From Chelatococcus sambhunathii (GTDB lineage Bacteria; Pseudomonadota; Alphaproteobacteria; Rhizobiales; Beijerinckiaceae), in NCBI RefSeq assembly GCF_001418005.1, contig NZ_LIOL01000008.1:1-64000 (forward strand): a DNA stretch of 64,000 nt, in the 5' to 3' direction. A program made the position numbers and the translations under genes. Shown in pieces: positions 35,357 to 44,439 of the stretch; position 1 is the stretch's first letter; each line of letters begins with the position of its first letter. Below the pieces are notes generated by a model. It made no database searches. It worked only from the letters and a program-made list of their open reading frames with translations, and was not told the origin of the DNA.

Positions 35357-36735
35357 CGCTCCCGGAGATAGGCGTAGAGCGCCCGCGCGCCCTGGACCTC
35401 GCCGCCCTCCGGCCGCCCGGGCTTCGTCGAGGGGTTCCAGGCATAGATGTCGAGATGGGCGTAGGCCGTCGCCTTCTCGACGAAGCGCTGGAGGAAGAGG
35501 GCGGCGGTGATGGCGCCTGCGAATCCACCGCTCGAGACGTTGTTCACCTGCGCGACCTTCGATTCCAGCATGGAATCGTAGGCGCCCCACAGCGGCAGGC
35601 GCCACAGCGGGTCGTTGACGGCGAGGCCGAGGCGCTGCAGGTCGCCGGCGAGGCCCTCGTCGCGGGTGAAGAGCGGCGGCAGGTCCGGGCCGAGGGCGAC
35701 GCGCGCGGCGCCGGTCAGCGTGGCGAAATCGACGATGAGCTCAGGCGCCTCCTCGTCGGCGAGGGCGAGCGCATCGGCGAGGATGAGCCGGCCCTCGGCG
35801 TCGGTATTGCCGATCTCGACCGTGATGCCCTTGCGGCTCTGAAGGATGTCGCCGGGCCGGAAGGCGGCGCCGGAAATGGCGTTCTCGACCGCCGGGACGA
35901 TGAGGCGCAGACGCACGGGCAGGCGTGCGTCCATGATCATCTGAGCGAGCGCGATGGCGGCTGCGGCGCCGCCCATGTCCTTCTTCATCAGCAGCATGGC
36001 GCTGGAGGGCTTGATGTCGAGCCCGCCCGTGTCGAAGGCGACCCCCTTGCCGACGAGGGTGATCTTGGGCGCATCGGCGGCGCCCCAGGTGAGGTCGACG
36101 AGACGCGGCGGCACCGCCGAGGCGCGGCCGACCGCATGGATCATCGGCAGGTTCTGCTTCAGGAGTTCGTCGCCGACGATCGTTCGCACCTCGGCGCCGA
36201 AGCGCGTGCCGAGCGCCCGGATCGCCTCCTCGATGCCGTCCGGGCCAAGGTCGTTGGTCGGCGTGTTGACGAGGTCGCGCCCGAGCATCACCGCCTCGGC
36301 GATCCGCGCCAGTTCGTCGCCGTCGACACCTTCGGGCAGGACGATACGGCAGCCGCCGTCCTTCTTGTCCCGATAGCGGTCGAAGCGATAGGCGCCGAGG
36401 AGAAAGGCGAGGGTGGCCGTCTCGGCCGTGCCGGGCGGCAGCGTGGCAAAGTGATAGGTGCCCTCGGGCAAGAGGCCGGGCAGCTTGCCGGCCAGGAAGG
36501 GATCCGCCCGGCGGCTGTCCGCGGGATCAATACCGAACAGCACGGCGGCGATGGCGCCCTCGGCATCGGGCAGCGCGAGATAGCGTCCCGGCTTCGGCGC
36601 GAAACCGTGCGCCTCGGCGAAGGCGCGGGCACTCGCCGGCAGGCTGTCGCGCACGCCCGGCCAGCTCTCCGGCTGCACGAGGTGAACGGCGATGGAAGGG
36701 GTGTCGATGGCGGCGACGAGCGCGTGCACGGTCAC
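35338..36735 (-). CDS. Leucyl aminopeptidase family (M17) metallopeptidase
   Basis: A 465-residue M17 peptidase. Catalytic blocks are VGKGVAFDTGGLDIKP (residues ~228-243), MKKDMGGAAAA, and the signature NTDAEGRLILADAL (310-323), which provide the two-metal site, lysine and arginine. It removes N-terminal residues from peptides in the cytosol. I chose the GTG at 36735 with GAGGAGG just upstream; the N-terminal macro-like domain is shorter than in E. coli PepA, as in many alphaproteobacterial homologues. Confidence 0.92.
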   Translation of the reverse strand: MTVHALVAAIDTPSIAVHLVQPESWPGVRDSLPASARAFAEAHGFAPKPGRYLALPDAEGAIAAVLFGIDPADSRRADPFLAGKLPGLLPEGTYHFATLPPGTAETATLAFLLGAYRFDRYRDKKDGGCRIVLPEGVDGDELARIAEAVMLGRDLVNTPTNDLGPDGIEEAIRALGTRFGAEVRTIVGDELLKQNLPMIHAVGRASAVPPRLVDLTWGAADAPKITLVGKGVAFDTGGLDIKPSSAMLLMKKDMGGAAAAIALAQMIMDARLPVRLRLIVPAVENAISGAAFRPGDILQSRKGITVEIGNTDAEGRLILADALALADEEAPELIVDFATLTGAARVALGPDLPPLFTRDEGLAGDLQRLGLAVNDPLWRLPLWGAYDSMLESKVAQVNNVSSGGFAGAITAALFLQRFVEKATAYAHLDIYAWNPSTKPGRPEGGEVQGARALYAYLRERYGSLG

Positions 36736-36882
36736 GGGTCCTCCTCTATGAACCCGTCGTCGATAGCACGGGCGTAGCGCCGCCGCGAGGGCGGTGGGGC
36801 CAAAGGGCAGGCCGACGCACCCCGGCAAGGGAGGGAGAGTCATCCGGGCGGCATTCCATCTGCGCCGCCGCAGGGCACCGGA

Positions 36883-37389
36883 TCACAGATCCTTCTGCAT
36901 CATGAGCAGGTCGAGCGCGCGGCCGAACTTGCGGCCAATGCCTTCGAGGCGGCCGACCTCGCGGAAGCCGAAGCGGGTGTGGAGGGCTCGCGAGGGATCG
37001 TTCGGCAGGCCGATGGCGGCCACCATCACCGCGCGTCCGTCGCGCCTCGCTTCCGCAATGAGTGCCTCCATCAGCGCGGTTGCCACGCCGCGGCGCTGGA
37101 AGGCCTCGCCCACGTAGATGGAGCTCTCGACCGTAAGATCATAGCCTGCCCCGCTGCGGAACGGGCCGTAGGTGGCGAAGCCGGCGACCTGCGCCGCGTC
37201 GCTGGCCGGAGGCAGCTCCGCGACAAGGACAGGAAAGCCCTTGTGCGTGCGCTCCCGGAACCAGCCGAGCCGTTCGTCGAGATCGGCCGGCTCGTGGCGC
37301 CAGATGGCGAGGCTGTTGAGGATGTGGTGGTTGTGCAGGGCGAGGATGGCGGGAACGTCCGCCTCGCGTGCGTGACGGATGGTCGGCAT
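36883..37389 (-). CDS. GNAT acetyltransferase, phosphinothricin-acetyltransferase-like
   Basis: A 168-residue GNAT enzyme. The acetyl-CoA loop FQRRGVATALMEALI lies at residues ~98-112, and the C-terminal LHTRFGFREVGRLEGIGRKFGR resembles the Pat/Bar subgroup, which acetylates phosphinothricin or methionine derivatives. The true substrate is unknown. It follows a second GNAT gene by 3 bases in an operon headed by an XRE-cupin regulator. Confidence 0.82.
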   Translation of the reverse strand: MPTIRHAREADVPAILALHNHHILNSLAIWRHEPADLDERLGWFRERTHKGFPVLVAELPPASDAAQVAGFATYGPFRSGAGYDLTVESSIYVGEAFQRRGVATALMEALIAEARRDGRAVMVAAIGLPNDPSRALHTRFGFREVGRLEGIGRKFGRALDLLMMQKDL

Positions 37390-37392
37390 GCG

Positions 37393-37950
37393 TCAGAGCT
37401 TCTTGTAGAAGAAAGTGGTGGCTGCGGGCACGCCGTCGGTCGCCAGCGCATGGTCCGGCACCACCCCGAACGCCTGCCAGCCGCAGGCGCGGTAGAGGGC
37501 TTCGCCGGCACTGCCCGTCTGCGTGTCGAGGAGGAGGAGCGTGCGCCTGGCGGTGCGGGCCGCCTCTGCAGCCGCGCTCAGCAGGCTCCTGCCGATGCCG
37601 CGGCGGCGGTGGCGCGCGAGCACCAGCATCTTGCCGATCTCCGCTCGGTGCGGCGCATTGGGCTGATGGGCATAGGTGAGGATGACGGTGCCGACGATGC
37701 GGCCACCCTCCTCCGCGACGAAGAGCACGCGGCTGCCGTCACTGATGCCCGGCAACTGGCTGCGCCAGAAGGCGGCAGCCTCCTGCGCCGTCAGGCCGGC
37801 GAGGAAGTTGACCGAGGCGCCGTGCACCACGGCATCGACGAGCACGGCGGCGAGCTCGCCGAGCCGGGCAGTCGCCTCGCCGGCCGTCAGCGGGCGGATG
37901 GCGACGGGTCCCGTGGGCGACCCGTCAGTGACGGTGGCGACTTCGTTCAT
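37393..37950 (-). CDS. GNAT acetyltransferase
   Basis: A 185-residue GNAT enzyme with the acetyl-CoA signature RHRRRGIGRSLLSAAAEAA (residues ~112-130) and a β-strand ending GWQAFGVVPDHALA. The N-terminal LTAGEATARLGELAAVLVDAV segment is like those of small-molecule acetyltransferases. It starts 6 bases after the XRE-cupin gene. Substrate unknown. Confidence 0.8.
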   Translation of the reverse strand: MNEVATVTDGSPTGPVAIRPLTAGEATARLGELAAVLVDAVVHGASVNFLAGLTAQEAAAFWRSQLPGISDGSRVLFVAEEGGRIVGTVILTYAHQPNAPHRAEIGKMLVLARHRRRGIGRSLLSAAAEAARTARRTLLLLDTQTGSAGEALYRACGWQAFGVVPDHALATDGVPAATTFFYKKL

Positions 37951-37956
37951 GGCGTC

Positions 37957-38553
37957 TCAGCCCTTGCGCTCATCGATCGGGGCGAGCACGACGGCGTAGC
38001 GTACCGGCCGCGTGCCCGGGTTGTGGTAGACGTTGGGGCGGTCGAGCCGCATGTGCAGGCAGTCGCCCGCGTGGAGCAGGAAGACCTCGTCACCGATCGT
38101 CTTCTCCAGCGTGCCGTCGAGCACCCAGACATGCTGGTCGATGCCACGCGACAGCCAGGGGTGGTCGAAGGCGACCCGCGCGCCAGGCGGCAGGGTCACG
38201 TCGACGATCTCGACCGGCGAGCCGGTGCCGGATGGCGAGACGGCGCGCCGCACGTAGCCGGTTTCAGGATCCTGCCAGACGGGCTGATCCCCGGCGCGCT
38301 GCAAAGGACTCGCCACCGGCGTCTCGCGGGCGAAGAGTGAAGCGAGGCTCACGCCGAGCCCGGCGCACAGCCGGCCCAGCAGCACGGCGGTGGGGCTCGA
38401 TTCCCCGCGCTCGATGCGGGAGATCATGGCACGGCTGATGCCTGCCTGCTCCGCGAGCGCTTCGAGCGTCAGCCCCGCCTTGCGGCGCAGCCCCTTCAGC
38501 CTGCGGCCGAGCGCCCTGGCGATATCGTCGTCGGTCAGCTGCTTTTCCATCAT
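37957..38553 (-). CDS. XRE-family regulator with cupin domain
   Basis: A 198-residue regulator. The helix-turn-helix is at residues ~10-65 (LGRRLKGLRRKAGLTLEALA, ISRAMISRIERGESSPTAVL), and a C-terminal cupin covers residues ~110-195 (DHPWLSRGIDQHVWVLDGTLE, LHAGDCLHMRLDRPNVYHNPG). Such proteins bind a small ligand in the cupin barrel and control adjacent genes, here the two acetyltransferases. A palindrome sits right at the start codon and suggests autoregulation. Tandem ATGs at 38553 and 38550 are both possible starts. Confidence 0.9.
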   Translation of the reverse strand: MMEKQLTDDDIARALGRRLKGLRRKAGLTLEALAEQAGISRAMISRIERGESSPTAVLLGRLCAGLGVSLASLFARETPVASPLQRAGDQPVWQDPETGYVRRAVSPSGTGSPVEIVDVTLPPGARVAFDHPWLSRGIDQHVWVLDGTLEKTIGDEVFLLHAGDCLHMRLDRPNVYHNPGTRPVRYAVVLAPIDERKG

Positions 38554-38574
38554 ATGAGAATGATCTTCTCGTAT
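38552..38574. promoter_or_regulatory. Palindromic operator at the XRE-cupin start
   Basis: ATATGAGAA (38552-38560) and TTCTCGTAT (38566-38574) are inverted repeats with 8 of 9 matches around TGATC. The site overlaps the start codon of the XRE-cupin gene, so binding would block its own expression. Confidence 0.55.
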
Positions 38575-38702
38575 ATTGGAATCTGGAAGCCCGAAGAATG
38601 GGCAGGGATGCCTGCATAATAGGCATTGACACTGCCGGTCTCTTGGGCCGCTGGGCAGCGGAGCGACGACGCGAGGCGCGGTTCATCGCTCCGCCGCTCC
38701 GG

Positions 38703-38717
38703 TTAACGCCTCGTTAG
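38703..38717 (+). promoter_or_regulatory. CtrA-like box upstream of tadD
   Basis: TTAA at 38703-38706, seven bases, then TTAG at 38714-38717 fits the CtrA consensus TTAA-N7-TTAA(C) with one mismatch. A second GGTTAACG follows at 38718-38725. In Caulobacter and relatives CtrA controls Tad pilus genes. Confidence 0.45.
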
Positions 38718-38775
38718 GGTTAACGATCTATCAATTGCATCGGGCGCATTGATGCGATGTCAGTATGGGGCGATC

Positions 38776-39576
38776 ATGGCGGCTCAATCGTGCAGGCCGG
38801 CTGCGCTGCGCCGGATGTTCATGGGCGTCTGGCGTGCTGGGGCGGTGGCGACTCTCGCCCTGTCGCTTGCCGGCTGCCTGTCGCGCGACGACGTCACCGG
38901 CTCGATCGGTCTCATCGGCTCGCGTGCGGCCGAGCCGCAAGCGCCGACGGCGCGCGGCGAGGCCGAGTGGCGTGCCGCCGCGCAGGAGTGGGGCAAGCGC
39001 TACGAGGCGCGACCGACGGACAGGCAGGCTGCGCTCAATTATGCGCAGGCGCTGCGCGCGCTCGACCAGCGTTCGCAGGCCGTTGCGGTGCTGCAGCAGG
39101 CGGCGCTGCACAGTCCCACGGACCACGACGTGCTGGCCGCCTACGGCAAGGCGCTCATCGACGTCGGGCGTTTCAAGGAGGCGGAGGGCGTGCTCGCTCG
39201 CGCCCATACGCCCGACAAGCCCGACTGGCGCGTTCTGTCGGCGCAGGGCACGGTGGCGGACCAGCTCGGCGACCATGTGGCGGCCCAGCGCTACTATCTC
39301 ACAGCTCTCAAGATCGTGCCGGGTGAGCCAAGCGTCTTGTCAAACCTTGGCCTATCCTATGCCCTCGCGAAGCAGCCCGCCGAGGCCGAGCGCGTGCTGC
39401 GGCAGGCGGCCGCACATCCGCAGGCGGATGGGCGCGTGAAGCAGAACCTGGCGCTGGTGCTGGCGTTGCAAGGCAAGATGGGCGAGGCCGAGCAGGTGTT
39501 GGCCCAGAGCCTACCGCCGGCCGAGGTCGCGGCCAACATGGCCTTTCTGCGCCAGGCGGCCGGCCGTCGCAGTTGA
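38776..39576 (+). CDS. tadD: TadD-like TPR lipoprotein
   Basis: A 266-residue lipoprotein (lipobox LAGC, cysteine at about residue 34) with the SRDDVTGSIG stretch common in rhizobial Tad lipoproteins. About four TPR motifs follow (RTD-like ALNYAQALRALDQRSQAVAVL, DVLAAYGKALIDVGRFKEAE, LSNLGLSYALAKQPAEAERVL). TadD is needed for Tad pilus assembly. It lies about 19 kb from the tadABC genes, behind CtrA-like sequence. Starts at 38749 and 38752 are also open; I use 38776 because it places the signal peptide normally. It ends 2 bases before the convergent oxidoreductase gene. Confidence 0.8.
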   Translation: MAAQSCRPAALRRMFMGVWRAGAVATLALSLAGCLSRDDVTGSIGLIGSRAAEPQAPTARGEAEWRAAAQEWGKRYEARPTDRQAALNYAQALRALDQRSQAVAVLQQAALHSPTDHDVLAAYGKALIDVGRFKEAEGVLARAHTPDKPDWRVLSAQGTVADQLGDHVAAQRYYLTALKIVPGEPSVLSNLGLSYALAKQPAEAERVLRQAAAHPQADGRVKQNLALVLALQGKMGEAEQVLAQSLPPAEVAANMAFLRQAAGRRS

Positions 39577-39578
39577 CC

Positions 39579-40814
39579 TCAGGCGGGCAGGGCCGGCACG
39601 GCGCAGGCGCCGCCCTTCGTCGCGCTCTCGAGCGCGGCGATGCCGCACAGCACCGACATCGCGCCAGCCCGGGATCCGGCGCGCTGGCGCAGCCTGTCCT
39701 GCGCGCCGGGCCTGAAGATCATGTCGCGCATGCGATTGTCGCCGCCGTAGTGGCCGCCCGGCTCGTGCGGCACGCGGATGCGCTCGACGCCACCGCCGAA
39801 GCTGCGGATCAGCAGGATCTCGTCGACCGCCGGCGCTTCCCACGGCTGCTTCTCGTATTGCCGCAGCTCGATGCGGCCACGGTGGCCGTTGAAGGCGATG
39901 TGGTGGCCTTCCACCGGCATGTAGGTGTTGAGCGAATATGACACCTGCACGCCGCTGGCGTAGCGGATCGTCGCCGTCATCGTGTCGGGGATATCGATCT
40001 CCTCGCGATAGACGCAGGCGTCCCGGAAATAGCCGTCGACCGCGGACGGTTCCTCGTAGAGCGCGTCGAGGAAGGGATCGGCCGAGAGGTCGAGGTAGTA
40101 GTCGCACCTTGCCTTGTGCGGACAGGTCCGGCAGCGTTCGCCGCGGAAAGGCCCCTTGCGACCGTAGTGCAGCAACTCGCCGAAGGCCTTCACCTCGACG
40201 GGATCGGAATCGAGGTACCAGTTCAGCAGATCGAAATGGTGCGTCGCCTTGTGCACGAAGAGGCTGCCCGAGCGGGCACGGAAAGCGTGCCAGCGGCGGA
40301 AGTAGTCGGCTCCGTGCTGATTGTCGAGATACCAGTGGAAGTCGACCGAGACGACCTCACCGATGGCGCCGGCATCGATCAGCTCCTTGATACGGGCGGC
40401 GGTGGGCGCAAAGCGGTAGTTGAAGGACACGTCAACCCGCCGGCCGGTGCGCTGCTCCGCCGCGCGGATGCGCTCGATCTTCTCGGCCGTCGTCGTCAGC
40501 GGCTTCTCGCTGATGACGTCGGCACCCGCCTCGAGCGCCTCGACGATGATGTCGTCGTGGGTGTCGTCCGGCGTGCAGACGACGACGAGCTGCGGCTTCA
40601 GCTCGGCCATCATCTGCGGGAAATCCGCATAGAGCGGCGCGGCCGTGCCGATCATGGCCCGGGCTCGCTCCGCTCGCATTGGATTGAGGTCGCAGATGCC
40701 GACGAGTTCGACATAGTCGCCCCAACCGGCGAGCAGTTCGCGGCCCCACATGGTGGTGCCGCGATTGCCGACGCCGACGAGTGCGTAACGGGTGCGATTG
40801 GAACCCTCAGCCAT
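39579..40814 (-). CDS. Gfo/Idh/MocA oxidoreductase with cysteine-rich insert
   Basis: A 411-residue NAD(P)-dependent sugar dehydrogenase. The Rossmann motif GVGNRGTTMWGREL lies near residue 15, and SEKPLTTT carries the EKP signature. The C-terminal sheet domain contains an unusual insert CRTCPHKARC (residues ~227-236) with four cysteines, which could bind zinc. It is divergent from the sugar ABC importer and probably acts on the same carbohydrate. GGAGGAGG precedes the ATG. Confidence 0.88.
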   Translation of the reverse strand: MAEGSNRTRYALVGVGNRGTTMWGRELLAGWGDYVELVGICDLNPMRAERARAMIGTAAPLYADFPQMMAELKPQLVVVCTPDDTHDDIIVEALEAGADVISEKPLTTTAEKIERIRAAEQRTGRRVDVSFNYRFAPTAARIKELIDAGAIGEVVSVDFHWYLDNQHGADYFRRWHAFRARSGSLFVHKATHHFDLLNWYLDSDPVEVKAFGELLHYGRKGPFRGERCRTCPHKARCDYYLDLSADPFLDALYEEPSAVDGYFRDACVYREEIDIPDTMTATIRYASGVQVSYSLNTYMPVEGHHIAFNGHRGRIELRQYEKQPWEAPAVDEILLIRSFGGGVERIRVPHEPGGHYGGDNRMRDMIFRPGAQDRLRQRAGSRAGAMSVLCGIAALESATKGGACAVPALPA

Positions 40815-41304
40815 GGCCGCTTCCTCCTCCGCCGGAGGCGCTAGACGCCATCCGGGGCTGCATCCGCCGCGTTCCCCGGGGAGCGGTTCGCAGCGGTATT
40901 TTGTAACTGGTTGGTGATTTGTGGAAGCCGAAAGCGCTCCCTGTCAAGGGGCGACTGGGCGCTCCTGCCACGACGCGACATCGGGCGCGGCGCCGAGACG
41001 AGCGATTTCTCGCGGGTGCAGGGGCGCCAGGGCCACTCGAAAAGCGGGCAAGCGCTGGGCATGGCCATGCACTGGCCAGCGCGGACGCTTGGCAGCGGCA
41101 GAAATGGCAAGTGCCCGGCGGTGATGGACGTGGTCGTGCGCAAGATGCTCCAATGGCCGAAGCGGGCATTCTGCGCCGGGTGCGATCAGCGCTTGACAAA
41201 GCGTCCGGCCACCGTCACGTTAGTAACTGAACGGTTATAAATCGGCGAGAAAGCCGGTAACCCGTCCCGCTTCCGGCGGGGATGTCCTGAGGGAGGACAC
41301 GCGA
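40815..41304. promoter_or_regulatory. Divergent promoter region of the sugar-uptake genes
   Basis: 490 bases between divergent genes; no frame here looks like a gene. GTAACTG occurs twice, at 40903-40909 (followed by GTTGGT) and 41223-41229 (followed by AACGGTT). The second lies in GTTAGTAAC, a perfect 9-base palindrome at 41219-41227, about 80 bases before the binding-protein gene. Each copy lies near one of the two promoters, so a shared operator is plausible. Confidence 0.4.
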
Positions 41305-42594
41305 ATGTCGATCACGCTCAGCAGGCGAAGTGTACTTTCCGGTGGCGCGGCGGCCCTGTCGCTCGCGGCGTTCGGTAGCGGTCCGGTATGGGCCCAGGCG
41401 GCGCGCCTGCGCTTCCTGTGGTGGGGCTCGCAGGAGCGGGCGGACCGCACCTTTAAGGCGATCGAGGCTTACAAGGGCGTCGCCTCCGACGTGTCGATCA
41501 CCGGCGAGTTCGCCGGCTGGAGCGACTACTGGCCGCGTCTTGCCACCCAGGTCGCCGGGCGCAACGCGCCGGACCTCATCCAGATGGACTACCGCTACAT
41601 CTTCGAATACGCGCGGCGCGGGGCGCTGAAGCCGCTCGACGATTATCTCGACAAATCCCTGAACATCGCCGACTTCGGGCAGATGAATATTGATTCCGGG
41701 CGGGTCGACGGCAAACTTTATGGCGTCAATCTCGGGGTCAACTCGAGCATCGTCCTCTACGACGAGGCGGCGTGGGAGAAGGCCGGCATCGAGCCGCCCC
41801 AGCCCGGGATGACCTGGGAGGCCTTCGCGGAGAAGGGTGCGGCGCTGAGCGCCAAAAAGACGAAGCCGGGCTTCTATGCCTCGGCCGATGCGAGTGGCGT
41901 CGAGCCGGCGCTCGAGAACTGGCTGAGGCAGCAGGGCAAGGCCCTGTTCACCGCGGACGGAGCGCTCGGGTTCGGGCCGGAGGACGCGGCGAAGTGGTTC
42001 GCGATGTGGGCCGATATGCGCAAGAGCGGAGCCTGCGTGCCCGCCGACGTGCAGGCGCTGGACCAACTCAACATCGAGACCAATCCGCTGACCACCGGCA
42101 AGGCGGCCACCGCCTTTGCCCATTCCAACCAGTACATCGGCTATCAGAAGCTCAACAAGTCTCGCCTCGGCGTTAGCTCCTACCCGAAAGTGAGCGCAGA
42201 TTCGCCATCGGGCCATTATCTGAAGCCATCCATGCTCATCAGCGTCGCGAGCGGTTCGGCCCACCCGGATGCTGCGGTGGCCTTCGCCAATTTCCTTGTC
42301 GCAAATTCGACAGGCGTCGAGATCCTCGGCGTCGAGCGCGGCGTGCCGGCCTCCGAATCCATGCGAAACGGGCTGGCACCGAAGCTGAACGACCTCGACT
42401 CGGTGATGGTGAAATACATCGCCGACATCACGCCCGGTGTCGGCGCACTGCCGCCGCCGCCGCCTCCCGGCGCGGGTGAGCTCGCCTTCGCGCTGAAGCG
42501 CGTCGCCGAGGAGGTCGGCTTCGGTCGGGCCACGCCGGAGGCCGGCGGCGAGAAGCTGGTGCGTGAAGCCCAGACCATCCTGAAGCGCGGCTGA
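41305..42594 (+). CDS. Sugar ABC importer, periplasmic binding protein
   Basis: A 429-residue extracellular solute-binding protein (family 1). The N-terminus SRRSVLSGGAAALSLAAF is a twin-arginine signal, cleaved near VWAQA. The body has LRFLWWGSQERADRTFKAIE, PDLIQMDYRYIFEYARRGAL and MNGLA-like C-terminal parts typical of sugar binders. A Pro/Gly-rich loop (PPPPPPGAGE) lies near residue 385. GGAGGA precedes the ATG. It is the first gene of the six-gene uptake and oxidation operon. Confidence 0.92.
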   Translation: MSITLSRRSVLSGGAAALSLAAFGSGPVWAQAARLRFLWWGSQERADRTFKAIEAYKGVASDVSITGEFAGWSDYWPRLATQVAGRNAPDLIQMDYRYIFEYARRGALKPLDDYLDKSLNIADFGQMNIDSGRVDGKLYGVNLGVNSSIVLYDEAAWEKAGIEPPQPGMTWEAFAEKGAALSAKKTKPGFYASADASGVEPALENWLRQQGKALFTADGALGFGPEDAAKWFAMWADMRKSGACVPADVQALDQLNIETNPLTTGKAATAFAHSNQYIGYQKLNKSRLGVSSYPKVSADSPSGHYLKPSMLISVASGSAHPDAAVAFANFLVANSTGVEILGVERGVPASESMRNGLAPKLNDLDSVMVKYIADITPGVGALPPPPPPGAGELAFALKRVAEEVGFGRATPEAGGEKLVREAQTILKRG

Positions 42595-42604
42595 GGCGCC
42601 GGTG

Positions 42605-43558
42605 ATGACGGTTCATCCCACCGTCTGGGTGGACGAGGTCCGCCCCGCCGCCGCACCGCGACGGGGCACCCTGAGGCGGATGCTGGCCCGCAACGCGCCG
42701 GGCTATCTCTTCCTCGCGCCCTGGCTCATCGGCTTCTTCGGCCTGACGCTGGGACCGGCGCTCGTCTCACTCTACCTGTCCTTCACCAACTACGACCTCC
42801 TGCGGGCGCCGGACTGGGTGGGAGCCGCCAATTACGTGCGCATCGCGACGGACGATCCGAAATTCGCCGCCGCGATGCGCGTCACCTTCATCTATGTCGT
42901 CCTGTCGGTGCCGCTGAAGCTCGTCTTCGCGCTCGCCGTGGCCATGGCCTTCAACCGCGGCATCCGCGGGCTCACCGTCTACCGCGCCATCTTCTACCTG
43001 CCGTCGCTGCTCGGCGGCTCGGTCGCCATCGCGGTGCTGTGGCGCCAGCTCTTCGCCTCCGACGGCCTCGTCAACATGCTGCTGTGGAAGGCCTTCGGCA
43101 TCGAGGGGCCGAGCTGGGTCTCCAACCCGGACTATTCGCTTTACACGCTCGTCGTCCTCTCCATCTGGCAATTCGGCTCGCCGATGATCATCTTCCTCGC
43201 CGGCCTCCGGCAAATCCCGACCGACATGTACGAGGCGGCGGAGATCGACGGCGCGGGTAAGGTGCGCCAGTTCTTCAAGATCACGCTGCCGCTCCTGACG
43301 CCGGTCGTCTTCTTCAACGCGGTGATCCAGACCATCGAGGCGTTCAAGGCCTTCACCCCGGCCTTCATCATCAGCGAGGGCACCGGCGGGCCGATCAATT
43401 CGACGCTGTTCTACACGCTCTACCTCTACCAGGAGGCTTTCGGTTTCTTCCGCATGGGCTATGCCGCGGCGCTCGCCTGGATCCTGCTCGTCATCATCGC
43501 GCTGTTCACGGCCTTTTCGTTCCTCAGCGCGCGCTACTGGGTGCACTACGATGACTGA
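42605..43558 (+). CDS. Sugar ABC importer permease 1 (MalF/UgpA type)
   Basis: A 317-residue permease with six membrane segments. The EAA loop YEAAEIDGAGKVRQFFKITLPLL near residues 210-232 contacts the ATPase. Early segments include GYLFLAPWLIGFFGLTLGPA. A GTG three bases upstream is an alternative start. Its last codons overlap the second permease start. Confidence 0.92.
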   Translation: MTVHPTVWVDEVRPAAAPRRGTLRRMLARNAPGYLFLAPWLIGFFGLTLGPALVSLYLSFTNYDLLRAPDWVGAANYVRIATDDPKFAAAMRVTFIYVVLSVPLKLVFALAVAMAFNRGIRGLTVYRAIFYLPSLLGGSVAIAVLWRQLFASDGLVNMLLWKAFGIEGPSWVSNPDYSLYTLVVLSIWQFGSPMIIFLAGLRQIPTDMYEAAEIDGAGKVRQFFKITLPLLTPVVFFNAVIQTIEAFKAFTPAFIISEGTGGPINSTLFYTLYLYQEAFGFFRMGYAAALAWILLVIIALFTAFSFLSARYWVHYDD

Positions 43559-44426
43559 CGCCACCGTCACGGCCGCCCCGCCGTCACGCGGCCGGCGCTC
43601 CCGCACACGCTCCCTGCTGATCCACGGGGCGCTCATCGCCGCGTCCATCGCCATGCTCTATCCCATCCTGTGGATGGTCTCGGGCTCGGTCAGGCCGCAG
43701 GACGAGCTCTTCGGCACGACCTCGCTCATTCCCTCGAGCGTCGATTTCGGCAGCTACCTGCGCGGCTGGATGGGGCTGCAGGTGAGCTTCGGCCAGTTCT
43801 TCTGGAACTCGCTCGTCATCTCGGTGCTGGCGACCATCGGCAATGTGCTCGGCTGCTCGCTCGCCGCCTTCGCCTTTGCGCGGCTGCGCTTCGGCGGGCG
43901 CAACTTCTGGTTCGCGCTGATGCTGGGCACCCTGATGCTGCCCTATCACGTGGTGCTCATCCCGCAGTACATCCTGTTCCTCGAGCTCGGCTGGGTGAAC
44001 ACGCCGCTGCCGCTCATCGTGCCGAAATATCTCGCCACGGACGCCTTCTTCATCTTCCTGATGGTGCAGTTCTTCCGTGGCATCCCGCGTGAATTGGACG
44101 AGGCGGCGGTAATGGACGGCTGCGGTCCCTTCCGCATCTATTTCCGCATCATGCTGCCACTCTCGTTGCCCGTGCTGGCGACAGCAGCGATATTCTCCTT
44201 CATCTGGACGTGGGACGACTTCTTCGGTCCGCTCATCTATCTCAACGACATCAACACCTACACGGTGCAGTTGGGCCTGCGCTCCTTCGTCGACTCGACC
44301 GGCACGTCTGACTGGTCGGCCCTGTTCGCGATGTCGAACCTGTCGCTCGTGCCGGTGTTCCTCTTCTTCCTCTTCTTCCAGCGACTGCTCATCGAGGGCA
44401 TCGCCACCACCGGCATGAAACGCTGA
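43551..44426 (+). CDS. Sugar ABC importer permease 2 (MalG/UgpE type)
   Basis: A 291-residue permease; six membrane segments with the EAA loop LDEAAVMDGCGPFRIYFRIMLPL near residue 195. After an N-terminal Arg-rich cytoplasmic tail, HGALIAASIAMLYPILWMV is the first helix. It overlaps permease 1 by 8 bases and is followed 13 bases later by a dehydrogenase gene. Confidence 0.92.
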   Translation: MTDATVTAAPPSRGRRSRTRSLLIHGALIAASIAMLYPILWMVSGSVRPQDELFGTTSLIPSSVDFGSYLRGWMGLQVSFGQFFWNSLVISVLATIGNVLGCSLAAFAFARLRFGGRNFWFALMLGTLMLPYHVVLIPQYILFLELGWVNTPLPLIVPKYLATDAFFIFLMVQFFRGIPRELDEAAVMDGCGPFRIYFRIMLPLSLPVLATAAIFSFIWTWDDFFGPLIYLNDINTYTVQLGLRSFVDSTGTSDWSALFAMSNLSLVPVFLFFLFFQRLLIEGIATTGMKR

Positions 44427-44439
44427 GGCCCCGCGTCCC

